Notes: generated from the letters alone by a model not told the origin. A stretch of 64,000 nt of DNA from Sinohyriopsis cumingii (GCA_028554795.2 CM068838.1:86680944-86744943); one strand, 5' to 3'; positions 46,772-59,135 are shown, counted from the first letter of the stretch. Program-made: numbers and translations.

Positions 46772-48038
46772 CTGAAAGGAAACATTCCCTTTCAATCTTA
46801 AGTCACTTCCATTGTATCTCTACTTATTATGATGATGTGTCATGACAAGATTTTTTTTTATCATATACACGAAAAATCTCAAAATATCCAAGTTATGCTT
46901 TATCCAACTTTTCTCCAAGCTAATAAATTCAAAAGAGACACTTATATAACTGCTCTCTGAAACATTGCGTCTATTATATCTCACCAACATTAGGAAGTAC
47001 ACCTCTTTCTCAATGACTTGAGAGAAATGGGGTACATAAATATTAAATGTGGCATTATGGATGGAGCAATATTTCCAAGGAAATTCAAATTCTGGTTCTG
47101 AGAAAGGATTTAGGGTACTAGAAACTTTCACTGATACAAATCTCTCCCTTCCCAAATTTGCAGTCAATAGGGTCCACATGAGAGAAACAATCTGCATGGA
47201 AGTCCTTAAGAAGTCCAATAAAGTTAATAAATTTATTTTTAAAAAACCCAACCTTTTAATAAAAATCAAATTGACATGCAGTACTCACAAATTTGTCTAT
47301 TAGTAAATCTGGATCTCTCAGTATCAAATCACATGTATCTATCATAAGCAAAACAAATGAATTAAAACTTTAAAGTTAGAATTACACTTGTGAAATACCT
47401 GAGCCAAATGGATCACTATGATTGTTCTAACAAATTCCTAAAGACAGTTATTTTAAATACCAATTCTTTGTTGACAGCATGTGGTAATGATGACTCAGTA
47501 CAACTGCTGCTGGTCTAAACAAACATTGTTGGCATGTGGCAGATGCACTGCATATGGATGGGAAAAAATGACAGAAAAGAAAGAGAAAATCAAAAATATG
47601 CACATTTTTTTTTTTTACAATTTCCAAGTAATTTGTGTCTGTATCACAGCAAAGTTTGAAGTACTATCACACATTAACCAATGACAGTCAAATAGTCGAT
47701 TGTCAAAAATCAGTAGAGCTAATAAAAATTGTTGGCACATGCTAGCAGCACAGTCCTGGAATAATAAATACTACATCCCAACTTTTAAAAAAAGATGAAG
47801 AAGAGAAGAAACAAAATTGTGAGCATTTTATTAGATTTTGAATTTTTTCAAAACAGATCACTTCAACTTTTAAATAACAAATCTAAAGGTTAACCAAAGC
47901 AAAAACTTTGTCTACAGGATGTCATTTAAAGGACAACTTATGCTGACCTTATATAAAGTTGTCACTTTAATGTCAACATCATTAATTTATTATAATTGGC
48001 TGATGTTGTTACGGGGTATAGTGCCATTTTTCAGCACA

Positions 48039-48040
<2 letters not shown>

Positions 48041-48104
<64 letters not shown>
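48041..48104. repeat. (AT)32 microsatellite
   Basis: Perfect AT run directly abutting a SINE at 48,105. Confidence 0.95.
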
Positions 48105-48108
<4 letters not shown>

Positions 48109-48308
48109 ACCACTTTAACTGGTGAAGTCAGAACCCCAGAACCCAGGCAAACCCTGGAAAGAACCACCAATCCATGGCAAGCTACTGGTAAGCTTTCTCA
48201 TGTATCCATATTGGCCAAACCTGAGACTGATACTTACATGGACAGAGGTGAGATGGCAGTGATCCATAATGGTGAGTGCTTTAGACTAGCCACTCGAGGC
48301 CCACTATA
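48105..48308 (-). mobile_element. SINE family C copy, reverse orientation, truncated tail
   Basis: The reverse complement aligns with 61,890-62,090: head (CCTCGAGTGGCTAGTCTAAAG), then ATGGATCACTGCCATCTCAC and CATGAGAAAGCTTACCAGTA. It lacks the family's CCCACAACAACAAC end. The AT microsatellite begins where the tail should be. Confidence 0.82.
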
Positions 48309-48969
48309 ATATGCTGAGACAATTAATGTGTTAAGTAGCTTATGTCACCATGCCAAAGAAGCATTAAGTTGTCAACCATTGTCAAAATAAATCCAGCTAA
48401 GGCACTGAATGCATTGAGTCCTCACACACATCATCTTGACAGTCAATGGATGCTTTCTTGTTTGAATAAAAGATGGCATATCACATTTACAATGATTACA
48501 CAGAAACAGATATAAAAATAAACTTAAAACACAAATTTTACTTGTCTGAACATCTTTAACTAGCATTTATTTCTTACAATGTTGCCACCAATATTTCCCA
48601 ACATTTTTTACTCACCAATACCTCATCATATATTGTGTTATTTACTGAGAAATTAGTTTTGTTCAAAAAAAAATTTAATCAAATTTGTACATTTCGTGAT
48701 GTAAATTCCAAATTTCTGTGTACAAATTGACATTTTCTAGATTAAAAGAATTGATGTATCAAGCTTTTAAATTTGTTTTCAATTCTGTAATGTTATTCAA
48801 ACAGATGCTTATTTACTTGTCTATAAGAATAAAACTGAGATCCATTCCCGTCTTTGCATATTATGCAGATGTGTAAATTATCAGTTAAAATAAGGAAGTG
48901 GTATATGTAATATCTCACATGGATGTTCATTAGAGATAAGTCATCCCCTTTTTGTCAAGTCAAGCTTAC

Positions 48970-49120
48970 CTTCAAAGACATGCTTGCTGTTAGTTGCTGG
49001 CACCTGCAAGTTATTCACTACATCAGTATAGCCCTGTTCAGTGCCCATAGAAATATTGTAATACACTATAGGGCTCTCTTTGTCCACAAAACCACTCCAG
49101 CTGCACTCAATTGCACCACC
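48970..49120 (-). CDS. host gene exon 4
   Basis: Acceptor TTTGTCATCAG, donor GTAAGC. 151 bp, phase 0 in and one base out. It encodes GGAIECSWSGFVDKESPIVY and ISMGTEQGYTDVV, a complete W-x-G-F-x-D-x-E-S-x-I motif. Confidence 0.9.
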
Positions 49121-49639
49121 CTGATGACAAAAGAAAAATGGGATAACATTTTTACATTTTTATTTCTTATATAACAGAAACTTTGCTTTCTAAATACTAT
49201 TAGTTATTAGAGTTTTGTGTATTGCATGCTGGGTGTGCATCCACCATAAATATACATAGCTATTTACAATTTGACCCCTAAATTACATTTTGGGTAAGAA
49301 GATAGATAAAAACCCTATTTTTTAAAAATCTAATTCTATATTACAGCTCCAGAAGAACACTTTTATCTAGAATCTGGTTTGTGTTTACAAGTACATTTCG
49401 AATGGCATACTGTATGTCCACCCCATGTTTCATAATAGTTCTATTTACATGTACTAGAAGGGCATGGTCAACTAATGGGTCTCAATGATCTGGACTGAGG
49501 TCAAGGAATGTATTCTAAGTTACCATGCAAAACACTTCTGACTTCTAGACCCAAGAATGTTTAGAATGCTTTACTACCTTAAGTGAAAGCCATCCAGAAA
49601 GTTTGGTCAAGGGACTTATTCCTCCAAAAGGATTAATCT

Positions 49640-50345
49640 GCAAAGGTAATTTTTTTAAGCTACTCATCTTGACCTTTGACCTTACAACCCCAAATCAAAG
49701 TCCTTTTGTCCCCAAAACCAAAATGCCTCTTCTATTCCTTGAGTGCAAAAGCTCTCCACAACCATTATTCTAGAACTAAAGATATCATACAAAAACTATT
49801 TTCTTTCTTTCAGTCACAGTGACCTGTTGTCCTTGACCCTTTTTACATTATCAATTGGCTATTCCCTAACTTCAAGTGCAAGTCATCCTAAGAGTAGTGT
49901 TCAGGTTAGTGACGTAGAACAAAAATTATTGTGCAGAAACCATTTTTCTTCTCTGAATCAGCAACATTGACCTTTGACCACAAAATCAATAAAATTGTTA
50001 CTTGTCAGATGTGCAAGCCAGCCACAAAGTTGGATGGTGGAGAACTCAAGTTACCAGTATTGTGTAGAAACAATTTATCTTCTTCCAGTCAGTGACCTTA
50101 GCCTTTAAAATCAATAATGTTCCTTACCTTAAGAGCAAACCATCCACACAGTTTGGTAAAAGTAGACACTGTGAACCCAAGTTACTGTGCAGAAAATATT
50201 TTTCTTTTTGAGTTACACTGACCATTTGACCCCAACATGGATATCTTCTTCATTACACCTAGCACAAGCTAATCACAAAGATTGGCTGAGGCATATGTTG
50301 CAGAACTAAAGTTATAGACAGATCCCAAATAACATCATCTGCAGC
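49640..50345. repeat. diverged GACCTTTGACC-type repeats
   Basis: Units of about 130-180 bp share CTTGACCTTTGACC, a CACAAAGTTGG- or CACACAGTTTGG-like stretch, and GTGCAGAAA(C/A)(C/A)ATTTTTCTT. They are related to the tract at 33.2-33.5 kb. Confidence 0.6.
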
Positions 50346-50375
50346 CATATGTCTAGTATGCTGGCAGATTTACTG

Positions 50376-50606
50376 TGTGTGTGTGAGATTAGGATTTTTT
50401 AAATGTAGCTTTAACAATTTTTCAGTCATATCACAACGATGTCTGCAGTGTGGCAGTTTATAGTGATGTCCAGCACTGTGGCATCATGCTGCAGACATGT
50501 AGCATGATGTCCCACCCAGTCACATTATCCTGACATCAGGCCAACCAGTCCTAACACTAACCCCTTAATGCTGAGCGCCAAGCGAGGCAGCTGTTAGTAC
50601 TATTTA
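50376..50606 (-). mobile_element. SINE family A copy lacking the tRNA head
   Basis: The body GATTTTTTAAATGTAGCTTT through GGCAGCTGTTAGTACTATTT is present. The sequence diverges before the tRNA part, so this is a truncated copy. Confidence 0.85.
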
Positions 50607-51080
50607 CTGTTGATTTTATATGGTGTTTGGAAGTTGAAATGAATTCGCTGAGTCTCAAGATCCTGTTACAAAACATTCATACATAAACTAAATGCAAATC
50701 AGGCTTTCTGTTAGTGTCTGTATTTGTATATTATAAGTTGATTTTGCCTCCGTTCAAAACGGTAAATTTTTGGTGGTGGCATATAGAAGAAACTGCCAGG
50801 TTGCAAATCATCCAGGTAAAATGGGCAGAATATCGTCTGCTAGTGACCCTATTGAAAGGATCTAACAGAAAAAGTCAACAAGTGGAGAGGGTCACAGCAT
50901 AGCATACTCTGCCAGAATGGCAGATATATAAATACTGATTATTATGGGATATGCATAAATCCCAACGTTTCCATTTTCAGTCAGCAAAATAATTTCTGAA
51001 CATGATATAAAAAAAGCAATCGCTGCAATAACAATAGCAAATGACACTGAAATAATCACTTTAGGACCGGTACGTAATAC

Positions 51081-51250
51081 ATTTATGTTGATGTAAACTG
51101 ACAACTGAGTGCTACAAACATAGATATAGGCAGGACACTGGACTGTGCCGCTTTGAGGATCAGACTGGTCTACTATCAATGCTCCAGAAACTACGCTACC
51201 AATCAGGCCAGCCTTGTTCTTCACCCACACACTCAGGATATTTGGCTTGC
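51081..51250 (-). CDS. host gene exon 3 (3' end uncertain)
   Basis: Acceptor TATTTTCAG precedes 51250. Two bases complete a Gly codon, then KPNILSVWVKNKAGLIGSV and IVDQSDPQSGTVQCP (a variant D-x-T-P-P-x-x-G). Donor GTATTA after 51081 gives the phase 0 end that exon 4 needs and joins SVYINI to GGAIECSW as a plausible strand. A less likely donor lies after 51144. The frame stays open to 50,892, which I take to be intron. Confidence 0.72.
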
Positions 51251-51300
51251 CTGAAAATAGTAGCATGTAAAACCAAAGAAATTATTGTGTTTGTATAAAT

Positions 51301-51320
51301 AAATAAATAAATAAATAAAT
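51301..51320. repeat. (AAAT)n microsatellite
   Basis: Five AAAT units. Confidence 0.85.
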
Positions 51321-51471
51321 ATCATTTACTTTGAGAATGGAAAAGGAAGATGTAACTTCCTGATATGTATGTATCTACTTTCATTAATGTAAATATCTGG
51401 ACATTATACAATAACCACTTTTCTGTTGTGATAATGCATGTTTCACAAAAAGTAAAATTTTCCTGAATATC

Positions 51472-51963
51472 TTGTCTGGAAATTATTATCTCATTCATAC
51501 AAATTGTGTATGGATGCACCTTGCAACTTCAATGCTGACTGGAAGTTGGCTCCAATGGATAGGTTGCATTATATTCTTGCTTGCCAATACAGAACACTTA
51601 AATGATCTGAATTTCTTTTACCTCATAAAAAATTCTCTGGTTATTGTTCTGGTGATTGTTTTTTGTTTTTTGTCACTCTGTGTATGTGTACTGCCAGTAG
51701 AAATAATTATGTACAGTATGCAAATGATATCATCAGTAACCAGCCTAAATGACATAAGTTTTACACTCCTTCAAGGAATTTATCAAGGAATAGTTATTTT
51801 TAATCTGATTATATTTATGATGACAGTACTGACTGCATTCAAAGTGAGGTTATTAAGAAGAAATCTGCCATTAAATAAGACTGAGATTACAAGAACTTGG
51901 GAAGCAAGCATTGTGGAAATGTTCACTACTTTGATTAGGGAGCTGCATGACAATGAGCTGTGA
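51472..51963 (+). other. 163-codon antisense ORF with hydrophobic segments, probably chance
   Basis: An open frame on the strand opposite the host gene, inside its intron. Hydrophobic stretches lie at about 28-40, 54-80 and 107-128, with a polar tail. No family is recognised. AT-rich sequence favours hydrophobic codons, so a false ORF is likely. It is listed only because it is the longest non-repeat ORF of the window that is not explained. Confidence 0.15.
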
Positions 51964-52988
51964 AGTGAGTCAGCCATTTTTCTTTTTTGCTCAGTGACAA
52001 CACCTTTAATCATTTCCTCTATGCAATAACGAGAGTTATCAGAGTGATTTTTCATGGTCTGATTGTTCTTTATTCACTCACCTAATTTTGAGTATGGGAG
52101 AAACATTCCCAAGTTTTCTCTGCAAACTGAATTTTTAGTTTTCATCAGGTTTAAAACAATACCTGATGTCCATTAAATTTTAACCCTATTTCACTACTGC
52201 ACATTTTTAAAATAAGGCGTCCAGAAAATTAAAAGGTTTAGATATTTACATCCATGATGGCACATACAGGTATACCGATCACATAAAACAGCAGATATTG
52301 GCTTCGATACAAAACACTTGTCTTGTTTTCAAATAATGCAAATTTGACTAAATACTTGAAAATTTATGAAACAAAAAAAAACAAACAAAAAAAAAATTTG
52401 TTTACTGTACCTTACTGTTTTCAAACTTTTTATATTCTTGTCAGAATTTATTTCCTTTGGAAGGATGTTTCTACCATCTTTTGGGTTAAACGTATTTACA
52501 CCTATTACTAATGTTAATGGTGTTGTCACATTTCACAAGATTTAGTTACAGCAATACAACATATCTTGCATATCATTTATATTGCATATTTTTTACTCTA
52601 TTTTTGCCTGTGGCCACACAGACCAATAAGAACAAAGAATCGATGCTATTTTTATTGTGGGTCTTGGAGTTAGCATTTTGAAATAAAGCTAGATGGAAAA
52701 ACATCACCATTGTGGCTCAACCGATGAGCAAGTCTTTAATGCTGATCTGTTTTGTCCAATCCTTTAAACCACTTGGCTCTTGGTGATAACACCCAAAAGG
52801 ATCACTTTATGTAGTTTATTTCATGATTTTTGGAGGAAGGGGAAAGGCAAGATGTCACACATTCCTAGATACTGTGCATTTCTACGACACCAATTTACTC
52901 TATGCAGATGAAATACAAAATGGAGGATGATAATTTCAAGTAAAAGTAATTATGAAAATCCACCATATCATAAGAAAAGAATAAGTAC

Positions 52989-53251
52989 CTGATGGATCAG
53001 GCTTTATCTGACCAATGGGAATTGTGCTTTCATATGTTGGGGACATAAAAGCACTAGTCACATTCCAAACATCATCAGCAAGCGGGTAAGTGCCGACAGC
53101 ATACCATGTCTCTGCAATGTTATCCAGAGTATTAGCATCTAGTAAATCTTTGTCGTAATAACTCCATGTACCAGATAGGGAGTCCACTGAAAACTGGTAC
53201 AGTCCAAATCCTGTTGTGAGGTTAGCTTCTGTATTATCTACATCGACAAAT
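52989..53251 (-). CDS. host gene exon 2
   Basis: Acceptor TTTTTGCAG, donor GTACTT. 263 bp, one base completes an Arg codon, one base out. It encodes FVDVDNTEANLTTGFGLYQF, LDNIAETWYAVGTYPLADD and IPIGQIKPDPSG. Confidence 0.88.
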
Positions 53252-53574
53252 CTGCAAAAACAATTTGGGATAAAATTGGTTTTGAAAGATCACCCCTTCT
53301 GTGAAAAAAGTCATGGTATCTAATGACAGGTAATAGCACTATATAACTGATAAATCAGTCCATTCAGAATCAGGTCTCTCATGGCACTTTGGTTTTTCAA
53401 GACTGGTTTTAATGTAGTATGATCTAGGGCAGTCCTGACAATGTTTTCTCAAACAATGCTGAAAGGGAAGCATTGTTTTAAGAATCACTTGCCCATGTAA
53501 AAAGCTTAAAGGTTTTTCCTGAAACAAGCAAGATGGAAAATCCTAGCAAACTATTGTAAAGCATTAAGGCATAT

Positions 53575-54885
53575 AGTAAATATTACACCAATACAACCCA
53601 AGCATACCTGGGTAAAGAGTTCAGGCACATGGTAATATTAACCAATACAACCCAAGCATACCTGGGTAACGAGTTCAGGCACATAGTAATATTAACCAAT
53701 ACAACCCAAGCATACCTGAATAAATAGTTAGGGACATGGTAATATTACACCAATACAATCCAAGCATACCTGGGTAAAGAGTTCAGGCACATAGTAATAT
53801 TAACCAATACAACCCAAGCATACCTGGGTAACGAGTTCAGGCACATAGTAATATTAACCAATACAACCCAAGCATACCTGAATAAATAGTTAGGGACATG
53901 GTAATATTAACCAATACAACCCAAGCATACCTGGGTAAAGAGTTCAGGCACATAGTAATATTAACCAATACAACCCAAGCATACCTGGGTAAAGAGTTCA
54001 GGCACATAGTAATATTAACCAATACAACCCAAGCATACCTGGGTAAAGAGTTCAGGCACATAGTAATATAAACCAATACAACCCAAGCATACCTGGGTAA
54101 AGAGTTCAGGCACATTGTAATATTAACCAATACAACCCAAGCATACCTGGGTAAAGAGTTCACGGACATGGTAATATTACACCAATACAATCCAAGCATA
54201 CCTGGGTAAAGAGTTCAGGCACATAGCAATATTAACCAATACAACCCAAGCATACCTGGGTAAAGAGTTCAGGCACATTGTAATATTAACCAATACAACC
54301 CAAGCATACCTGGTTAAAGAATTCAGGGACATGGTAATATTAACCAATACAACTCAAGCATACCTGGGTAAAGAGTTCAGGCACATAGTAATATTAACCA
54401 ATACAACCCAAGCATACCTGGGTAAAGAGTTAGGGACATGGTAATATTAACCAATACAACCCAAGCATACCTGGGTAACGAGTTCAGGCACATTGTAATA
54501 TTAACCAATACAACCCAAGCATACCTGGTTAAAGAATTCAGGGACATGGTAATATTAACCAATACAACTCAAGCATACCTGGGTAAAGAGTTCAGGCACA
54601 TAGTAATATTAACCAATACAACCCAAGCATACCTGGGTAAAGAGTTAGGGACATGGTAATATTAACCAATACAACCCAAGCATACCTGGGTAACGAGTTC
54701 AGGCACATAGTAATATAAACCAATACAACCCAAGCATACCTGGGTAAAGAGTTAGGGACATGGTAATATTAACCAATACAACCCAAGCATACCTGGGTAA
54801 AGAGTTCAGGCACATAGTAATATTAACCAATAAAACCCAATTATACCTGGGCAAAGAGTTCAGGCACACAGTAATATTACACTCA
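53575..54885. repeat. about 54-bp minisatellite
   Basis: About 24 units of ACCAATACAACCCAAGCATA then CCTGGGTAAAGAGTTCAGGC and ACATAGTAATATTA. On the host-gene strand each unit contains CTTTACCCAGGTATGCTTG, a near-consensus 5' splice site (CAG then GTATG). The period is a multiple of 3, so several false ORFs stay open (MLGLYW-type repeats). Confidence 0.95.
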
Positions 54886-55835
54886 AATTTCTGTTGAAAT
54901 GAATAATATAGACGCATAAGAAATATAATTTCAATATATTAAGCATCAAATTCTTCTTCTAATGTCATTGATGCAGCAGCAAGACTGGAAACTGCAGCAC
55001 ATCATGATACAAACTTCATGCACACAATTATTTACTTAAATATTAAATATTCTTCCCGAAAAAAAATGGCAGCCATGTTTGTGAAATTAATATAAAAACA
55101 TTTGAAGGAGATACAACAAGCTGTGACAAAAATGAAAATGTCTTTAATGTACCAGAAAATGTGTAATTATTGGCCTCAGACTTGCTGATGCTTTAGTATT
55201 ACTATTATTCTTCCATGATTCATTAGCTGCCTCCCAAAGTAATTGTTTATAAAAAAAATAATTTGTTCTTTAAAAAAAAGAAACTATACAACAGAAATTC
55301 ATGCCATAAAAATATTATTTATTCAATCAAGCTGTTTTTATTTTCTTCAAAATGTATTAATTGACAACATGAAGTCTATCTCTCAACATGTAGACTTCTG
55401 TCCTATAGCAAAGTTTTATGTGATCAGATCCCTAAACAAGACTTGCTGGATGAAAATAAAAGTCAGTTTTTACTGCTAGTATACTTTTTATACATGTGGG
55501 CCATAACTACACATATTTTGTTGTAAAAGTATGATGTGCTGATGACATACTACCACAAAAACAAGAGGCCAAAGTAGTTCTGATATTACTCACCTCTTAC
55601 ATCATTTAACAACTGACAATTTTACTGAGCAGAATTATGTAGCACGATAAGAACATAACCTGCATCATGAGGTTATATTGTGATATTTTCATGCAAAATT
55701 GGTTTCTTGTGATATATAAAGCAAGCTAAAGAAAAACTGCTACAACATGTTTCATGAGAGCTGTACAACACTACAGACAAGTTATTCTATAATTTATATG
55801 AGAGTTTTTGCTATTGTTTTTGTGGGTTTTAACAG
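54886..55835. other. intron, no distinct feature seen
   Basis: AT-rich intron between exons 1 and 2, with no exon, TIR or SINE recognised. Confidence 0.4.
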
Positions 55836-56065
55836 CACTGGGAACACAGTACTGCTGATTTCATCCTGAAGAAATGGGAACTAAGTGTCTTTCCCATGAC
55901 ACAATGATTCAACCCGGGCTGGGTTGGGTGGGTATTAAACCTTGCAACTATTGTCCATGTTTTCAGTTTGATAAGATCAACATTTTCCATGTGGGGACCA
56001 TTTCTGACACTCAGTGTGAAATACCGTTAAAAAGAAAACAATGTGCAATGTCTGTAGAGCTATCC
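55835..56065 (-). mobile_element. possible SINE-like relic
   Basis: The reverse complement contains CATTGTGTCATGGGAAAGACACTTAGTTCCC preceded by a GGTTTAATACCCACC stretch. It resembles the TGTCCTTGGGCAAGACACTT block common in invertebrate SINEs. No clear ends or target duplication. Confidence 0.35.
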
Positions 56066-56277
56066 TGAACCACACTGGGAACACAACAAATGCAAACCCA
56101 TCTTGCTTCACATCACACTACTATTTCCAATTTGAAAGCTAAAACTCAGTAGTAAAATGAAATCAGAAAAAAATATGAACACATTAGAATACTGGTTGGA
56201 TCAGTTCAACCTAATACTGCTTTGAACGGGAAAATAAATAATAAGCTAACTCCCAATGATTTCATGTAATTAAATGC

Positions 56278-56330
56278 CATACAGGAATTTTCATGTAATT
56301 AAATGCCATACAGGAATTTTCATTGCTTCT
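56278..56330. repeat. 27-bp direct duplication
   Basis: TTTTCATGTAATTAAATGCC followed by ATACAGGAA occurs twice in tandem. Confidence 0.85.
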
Positions 56331-56601
56331 GATGAGGCCTCTGCCAATAGGTGCATGTCTTAACACTTGCATTGAAATATATGAAATAATATTGTGACAC
56401 ATTTCATACTGTAACACCTGTATAATATATGTATTGTTTCACCCCATACACACATCATTCCAGCCCTAATAAGCATATACTTCAAGTTTGATCAAAATCT
56501 AATCCCGAGTGGTAACAAGGTTATCCAGTCATGTGCAAGGTCACATCATTAATATGCATGGATCTTGCTCATTACTAAACTCAGCTAAGATTTTGATGAT
56601 A

Positions 56602-58165
56602 CACCACTCCCTCGATAACTCGCGCCCTGATAACTAGTGAACCCGCTTAAAACACGGTGTCAGGCGTGGATCCCATTTTTTAAACCCGAAAATACCCCCA
56701 AAATATATCCCTATTTGTTGAACTTGAAGAAAATCACGATCAAAATTGGGAACGGAAACTTTGATGTATCGCTCGTTTTATCGTTGAAAACGGTAGATAG
56801 GACCTGAAAATTTTAATCAACACTATGAAATATCAAATTTAAAAATAGCTCATACAATTTTTTACATTTTCTTTCCAAACGACATTCCTAGTACCCTGCA
56901 ATTTACAATATGTAAGGAAATTTCGGTCAATGAAAATGTCACTTACGCCGAGTGGAGGCAGTACTTTAATAAATAAGTACAAATTAAATAATTTTTTTTT
57001 CAATTAAAATTTGTGTTCTAGTTCCATCTTTTAGTTCCTTTTAAGTGTAATTGTCATAAATGCAAATGTGTCCTCTTGTAATTAAACGTAAAATGCATCA
57101 ATCTACCGTAACAGCTATGTCCGCAAGCGTTTCTCTGAGAACCTAATTAAGTGCCGACCGTGTTTTGATAACTAAATTGCGGAACTATCTGTTGTATTGT
57201 TGCACTGAATTAAAAGCTGGCATCATTTGTATTATCACGTTAATTATGTCTTTTGAATAAAAAAGGAGGTGGAATAAAAGAAAAGTTAAAAGGCACAAAA
57301 ATCGGACTAACTTAAAATCTAGCGGCCTCGGTCGCATGTCAGGTGAACTCACTTCATTTGATCAATCGAACACTGTAATAAACTTTATTGTGTATGTAAC
57401 AGAAACTACCTTAAATTAATCGACTCTTTCATAACTGTGATCAAAGCTAACAAGGCAGCCAAACGAAATGAATTCTTCGTAAAATATCGAGCCTGATTTC
57501 ACAGATACGGACCATTGTAGGCAAGTGAGGTTCAGAGAATTCTTGAATTGGCATTTAGAGATATCTTCAGGGATGGTAAGAAATTTCATCATTACTTCCA
57601 TTGAAATTACGACATTAACATTGTACTAACTGAACAATAAAAAATTACGTTTCAACGTAGATGTGTCACGAAAAAATGTAGCGTGTTTTTGAAACAAAGG
57701 AATCTTGTTTGGTGCTGTATCAATAGTTAGTCTAGTTCCCAAATTATGGACTGCCGATTTGGCAAGATACTAATTAACACCACTATGGGAACCAGACTCA
57801 TCAAGAAAACAAAAAGCAGTGATGTAATACAGATTTTTCACGTACACGTGATGGTTGTTAAACCAGTTGGAACGATCTTTCATATGTTGGATATTTTGAA
57901 AACTAAATGTTATTTTAACAGAATAACGAACAACTTCATTAGAAAAAGCACATTATTAAAAATTATTATCGACGTGATTGTAAAATGAGGATTCAGTCAT
58001 TAAACAGCCCAGTTCCCTAGCGCCGGTCCCCCCCCCCCACCGGTTTTCTCAATGTCAAAGCGATTTTTTTCCAATTTTTGGAGGTCCCTCAGTAACTCGC
58101 GCCTCATTTATAGAGTGGTCTATGTTTGTGGACCCCATTGTGCGTGAGTTATCGAGGGAGAGGTG
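56602..58165. mobile_element. Tigger/pogo-like TIR element, 1.56 kb, non-autonomous
   Basis: The left end CACCACTCCCTCGATAACTC and the right end (reverse complement CACCTCTCCCTCGATAACTC) match over about 24 bp and sit between TA dinucleotides (56,600 and 58,166). TA target sites and a CCTCGATAAC core fit Tc1/mariner-pogo (Tigger) elements. The interior has only short frames. A second subterminal GTAACTCGCGCC motif lies 60 bp inside the right end. Confidence 0.78.
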
Positions 58166-58344
58166 TATAAACCTACAGCCCAAGTTGGATTGAAAATGGA
58201 TCAGAAATACATGGATGCATGATGCACAATGGATGCATGGTCAAACCATATGCTCTCTTAGTCTGATTATCAGAAGAACTAAAAATGTACAGGGTTGAAT
58301 GGCACATGAAGACAATACAATTGATGATGGAAAAGATTACCCAC

Positions 58345-58504
58345 CTGAGCAGGGTTACATTTGGTGGGGTTTTGTCCACAAGAAATCCATCTGTCACTGC
58401 AGGAAGGATATTACCAGCATTGGTTATGGCTCGCACTGATGTGAAGTATGATTGACCAGGCTCCAATGGTAATACAGCCTGAGCATAGCCTGAGCTAGTG
58501 ATAC
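58345..58504 (-). CDS. host gene exon 1 in this window (not the first exon of the gene)
   Basis: Acceptor TTATTACAG, donor GTGGGT. 160 bp, entering with 2 bases and leaving with 2. It encodes ITSSGYAQAVLPLEPGQSYF, SVRAITNAGN and VDKTPPNVTLL, the second half of an FN3-like module. The first half must lie on an exon further right, which I could not find before 64,000. Confidence 0.9.
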
Positions 58505-58506
58505 CT

Positions 58507-58630
58507 GTAATAATAATAATAACAACAACAACAACAATAATGATAACAATAATACAGACTGAGCATAGCCTGAGCTGAAAACATCTATAATAATAATAAT
58601 AAAAATAATAATAATACTACTACTAATAAT
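58507..58630. repeat. (TAA)n/(CAA)n with a 50-bp direct duplication
   Basis: Imperfect triplet runs. The phrase AATACAG(C/A)CTGAGCATAGCC, part of exon 1, recurs at 58,550-58,575 inside the run, so a small piece of exon 1 and its acceptor area is duplicated upstream. Confidence 0.7.
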
Positions 58631-58984
58631 AAAATAATATCACTGAGGATGCCTTAATTTTATACTCTGACCTTTGACAACTGATTTTGATGCTCAAAGT
58701 CAGCACCAGGCCTGTTAAAGCTTTGTATAGGTTTCCCCTGTCACCCAGACCCAAAAGTTTTCAATAAAATTTTTGAATGTTATGTGATTAACACTGGCTC
58801 ATCAAATTAGAACAAGACTGATCAAATTTTACAAGACTGTAAATCATAATGTAGCTATTTATCCCTCAAATTTACTAACAGTAGACAGTGGACATTATAA
58901 CCTGGACTGTTACTGAATTAATCAAACTACTAATAATACATATAAATAGTTTTAATGATGAAGTCAAGTTATGTCTCATCTTCA

Positions 58985-59135
58985 ACACGCACTGATGATA
59001 CACAACACTGACCATACAGAACACTGACCAGACAGAATACTGACCATACAGAACAGTGACTATACTGAACATTGACCATAAAGAACACTGACTATACACA
59101 ACATTGACCATACAGAACACTGACTATACTGAGTA
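58985..59135. repeat. 16- to 17-bp minisatellite
   Basis: About nine units of ACTGACCATACAGAAC with variants. Confidence 0.92.

Larger units (their letters stand above)
11634..58504 (-). other. host gene: multi-exon fibronectin-III-like extracellular protein (gene span)
   Basis: I assembled 19 exons on the minus strand from GT/AG borders. All 18 junctions keep phase, giving about 1,090 residues. Repeated modules show the FN3-like signatures W-x-x-F-x-D-x-E-S, YY-x-x-V-x-A-x-N and D-x-T-P-P-x-x-G. The last three exons form a separate C-terminal region (FHGFRMPGGTNWVIEYREE, IKIMRDTREKK, CTCCY). No signal peptide or start is in view, so the 5' end lies further right. The 3' end is either at 11,634 or beyond a donor there. 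A secreted or cell-surface role is inference from module type. I recall similar unnamed proteins in lancelets and molluscs but assign no name. Confidence 0.8.

Noticed and set aside
46820..47269. 149-residue minus-strand ORF
   Set aside because: It lies in the intron just upstream of exon 5, with AT-rich composition and no motif or splice support that fits the gene's phases.
50892..51080. Hydrophobic C-terminal extension of exon 3 as a transmembrane anchor
   Set aside because: It would end the protein at 50,892 and ignore the in-phase exons 4-19. A donor at 51,080 restores continuity. Kept only as an unlikely alternative isoform.
53837..54917. Minus-strand ORFs of 120, 61 and 72 residues with MLGLYW/VNITMCLNSLPRYAWVV repeats
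   Set aside because: They are produced by the 54-bp minisatellite, whose period is a multiple of three. No start, splice or family support.
58173..58344. C-terminal extension of the ORF at exon 1
   Set aside because: The donor GTGGGT at 58,344 is in phase with exon 2, so the extension is intron.
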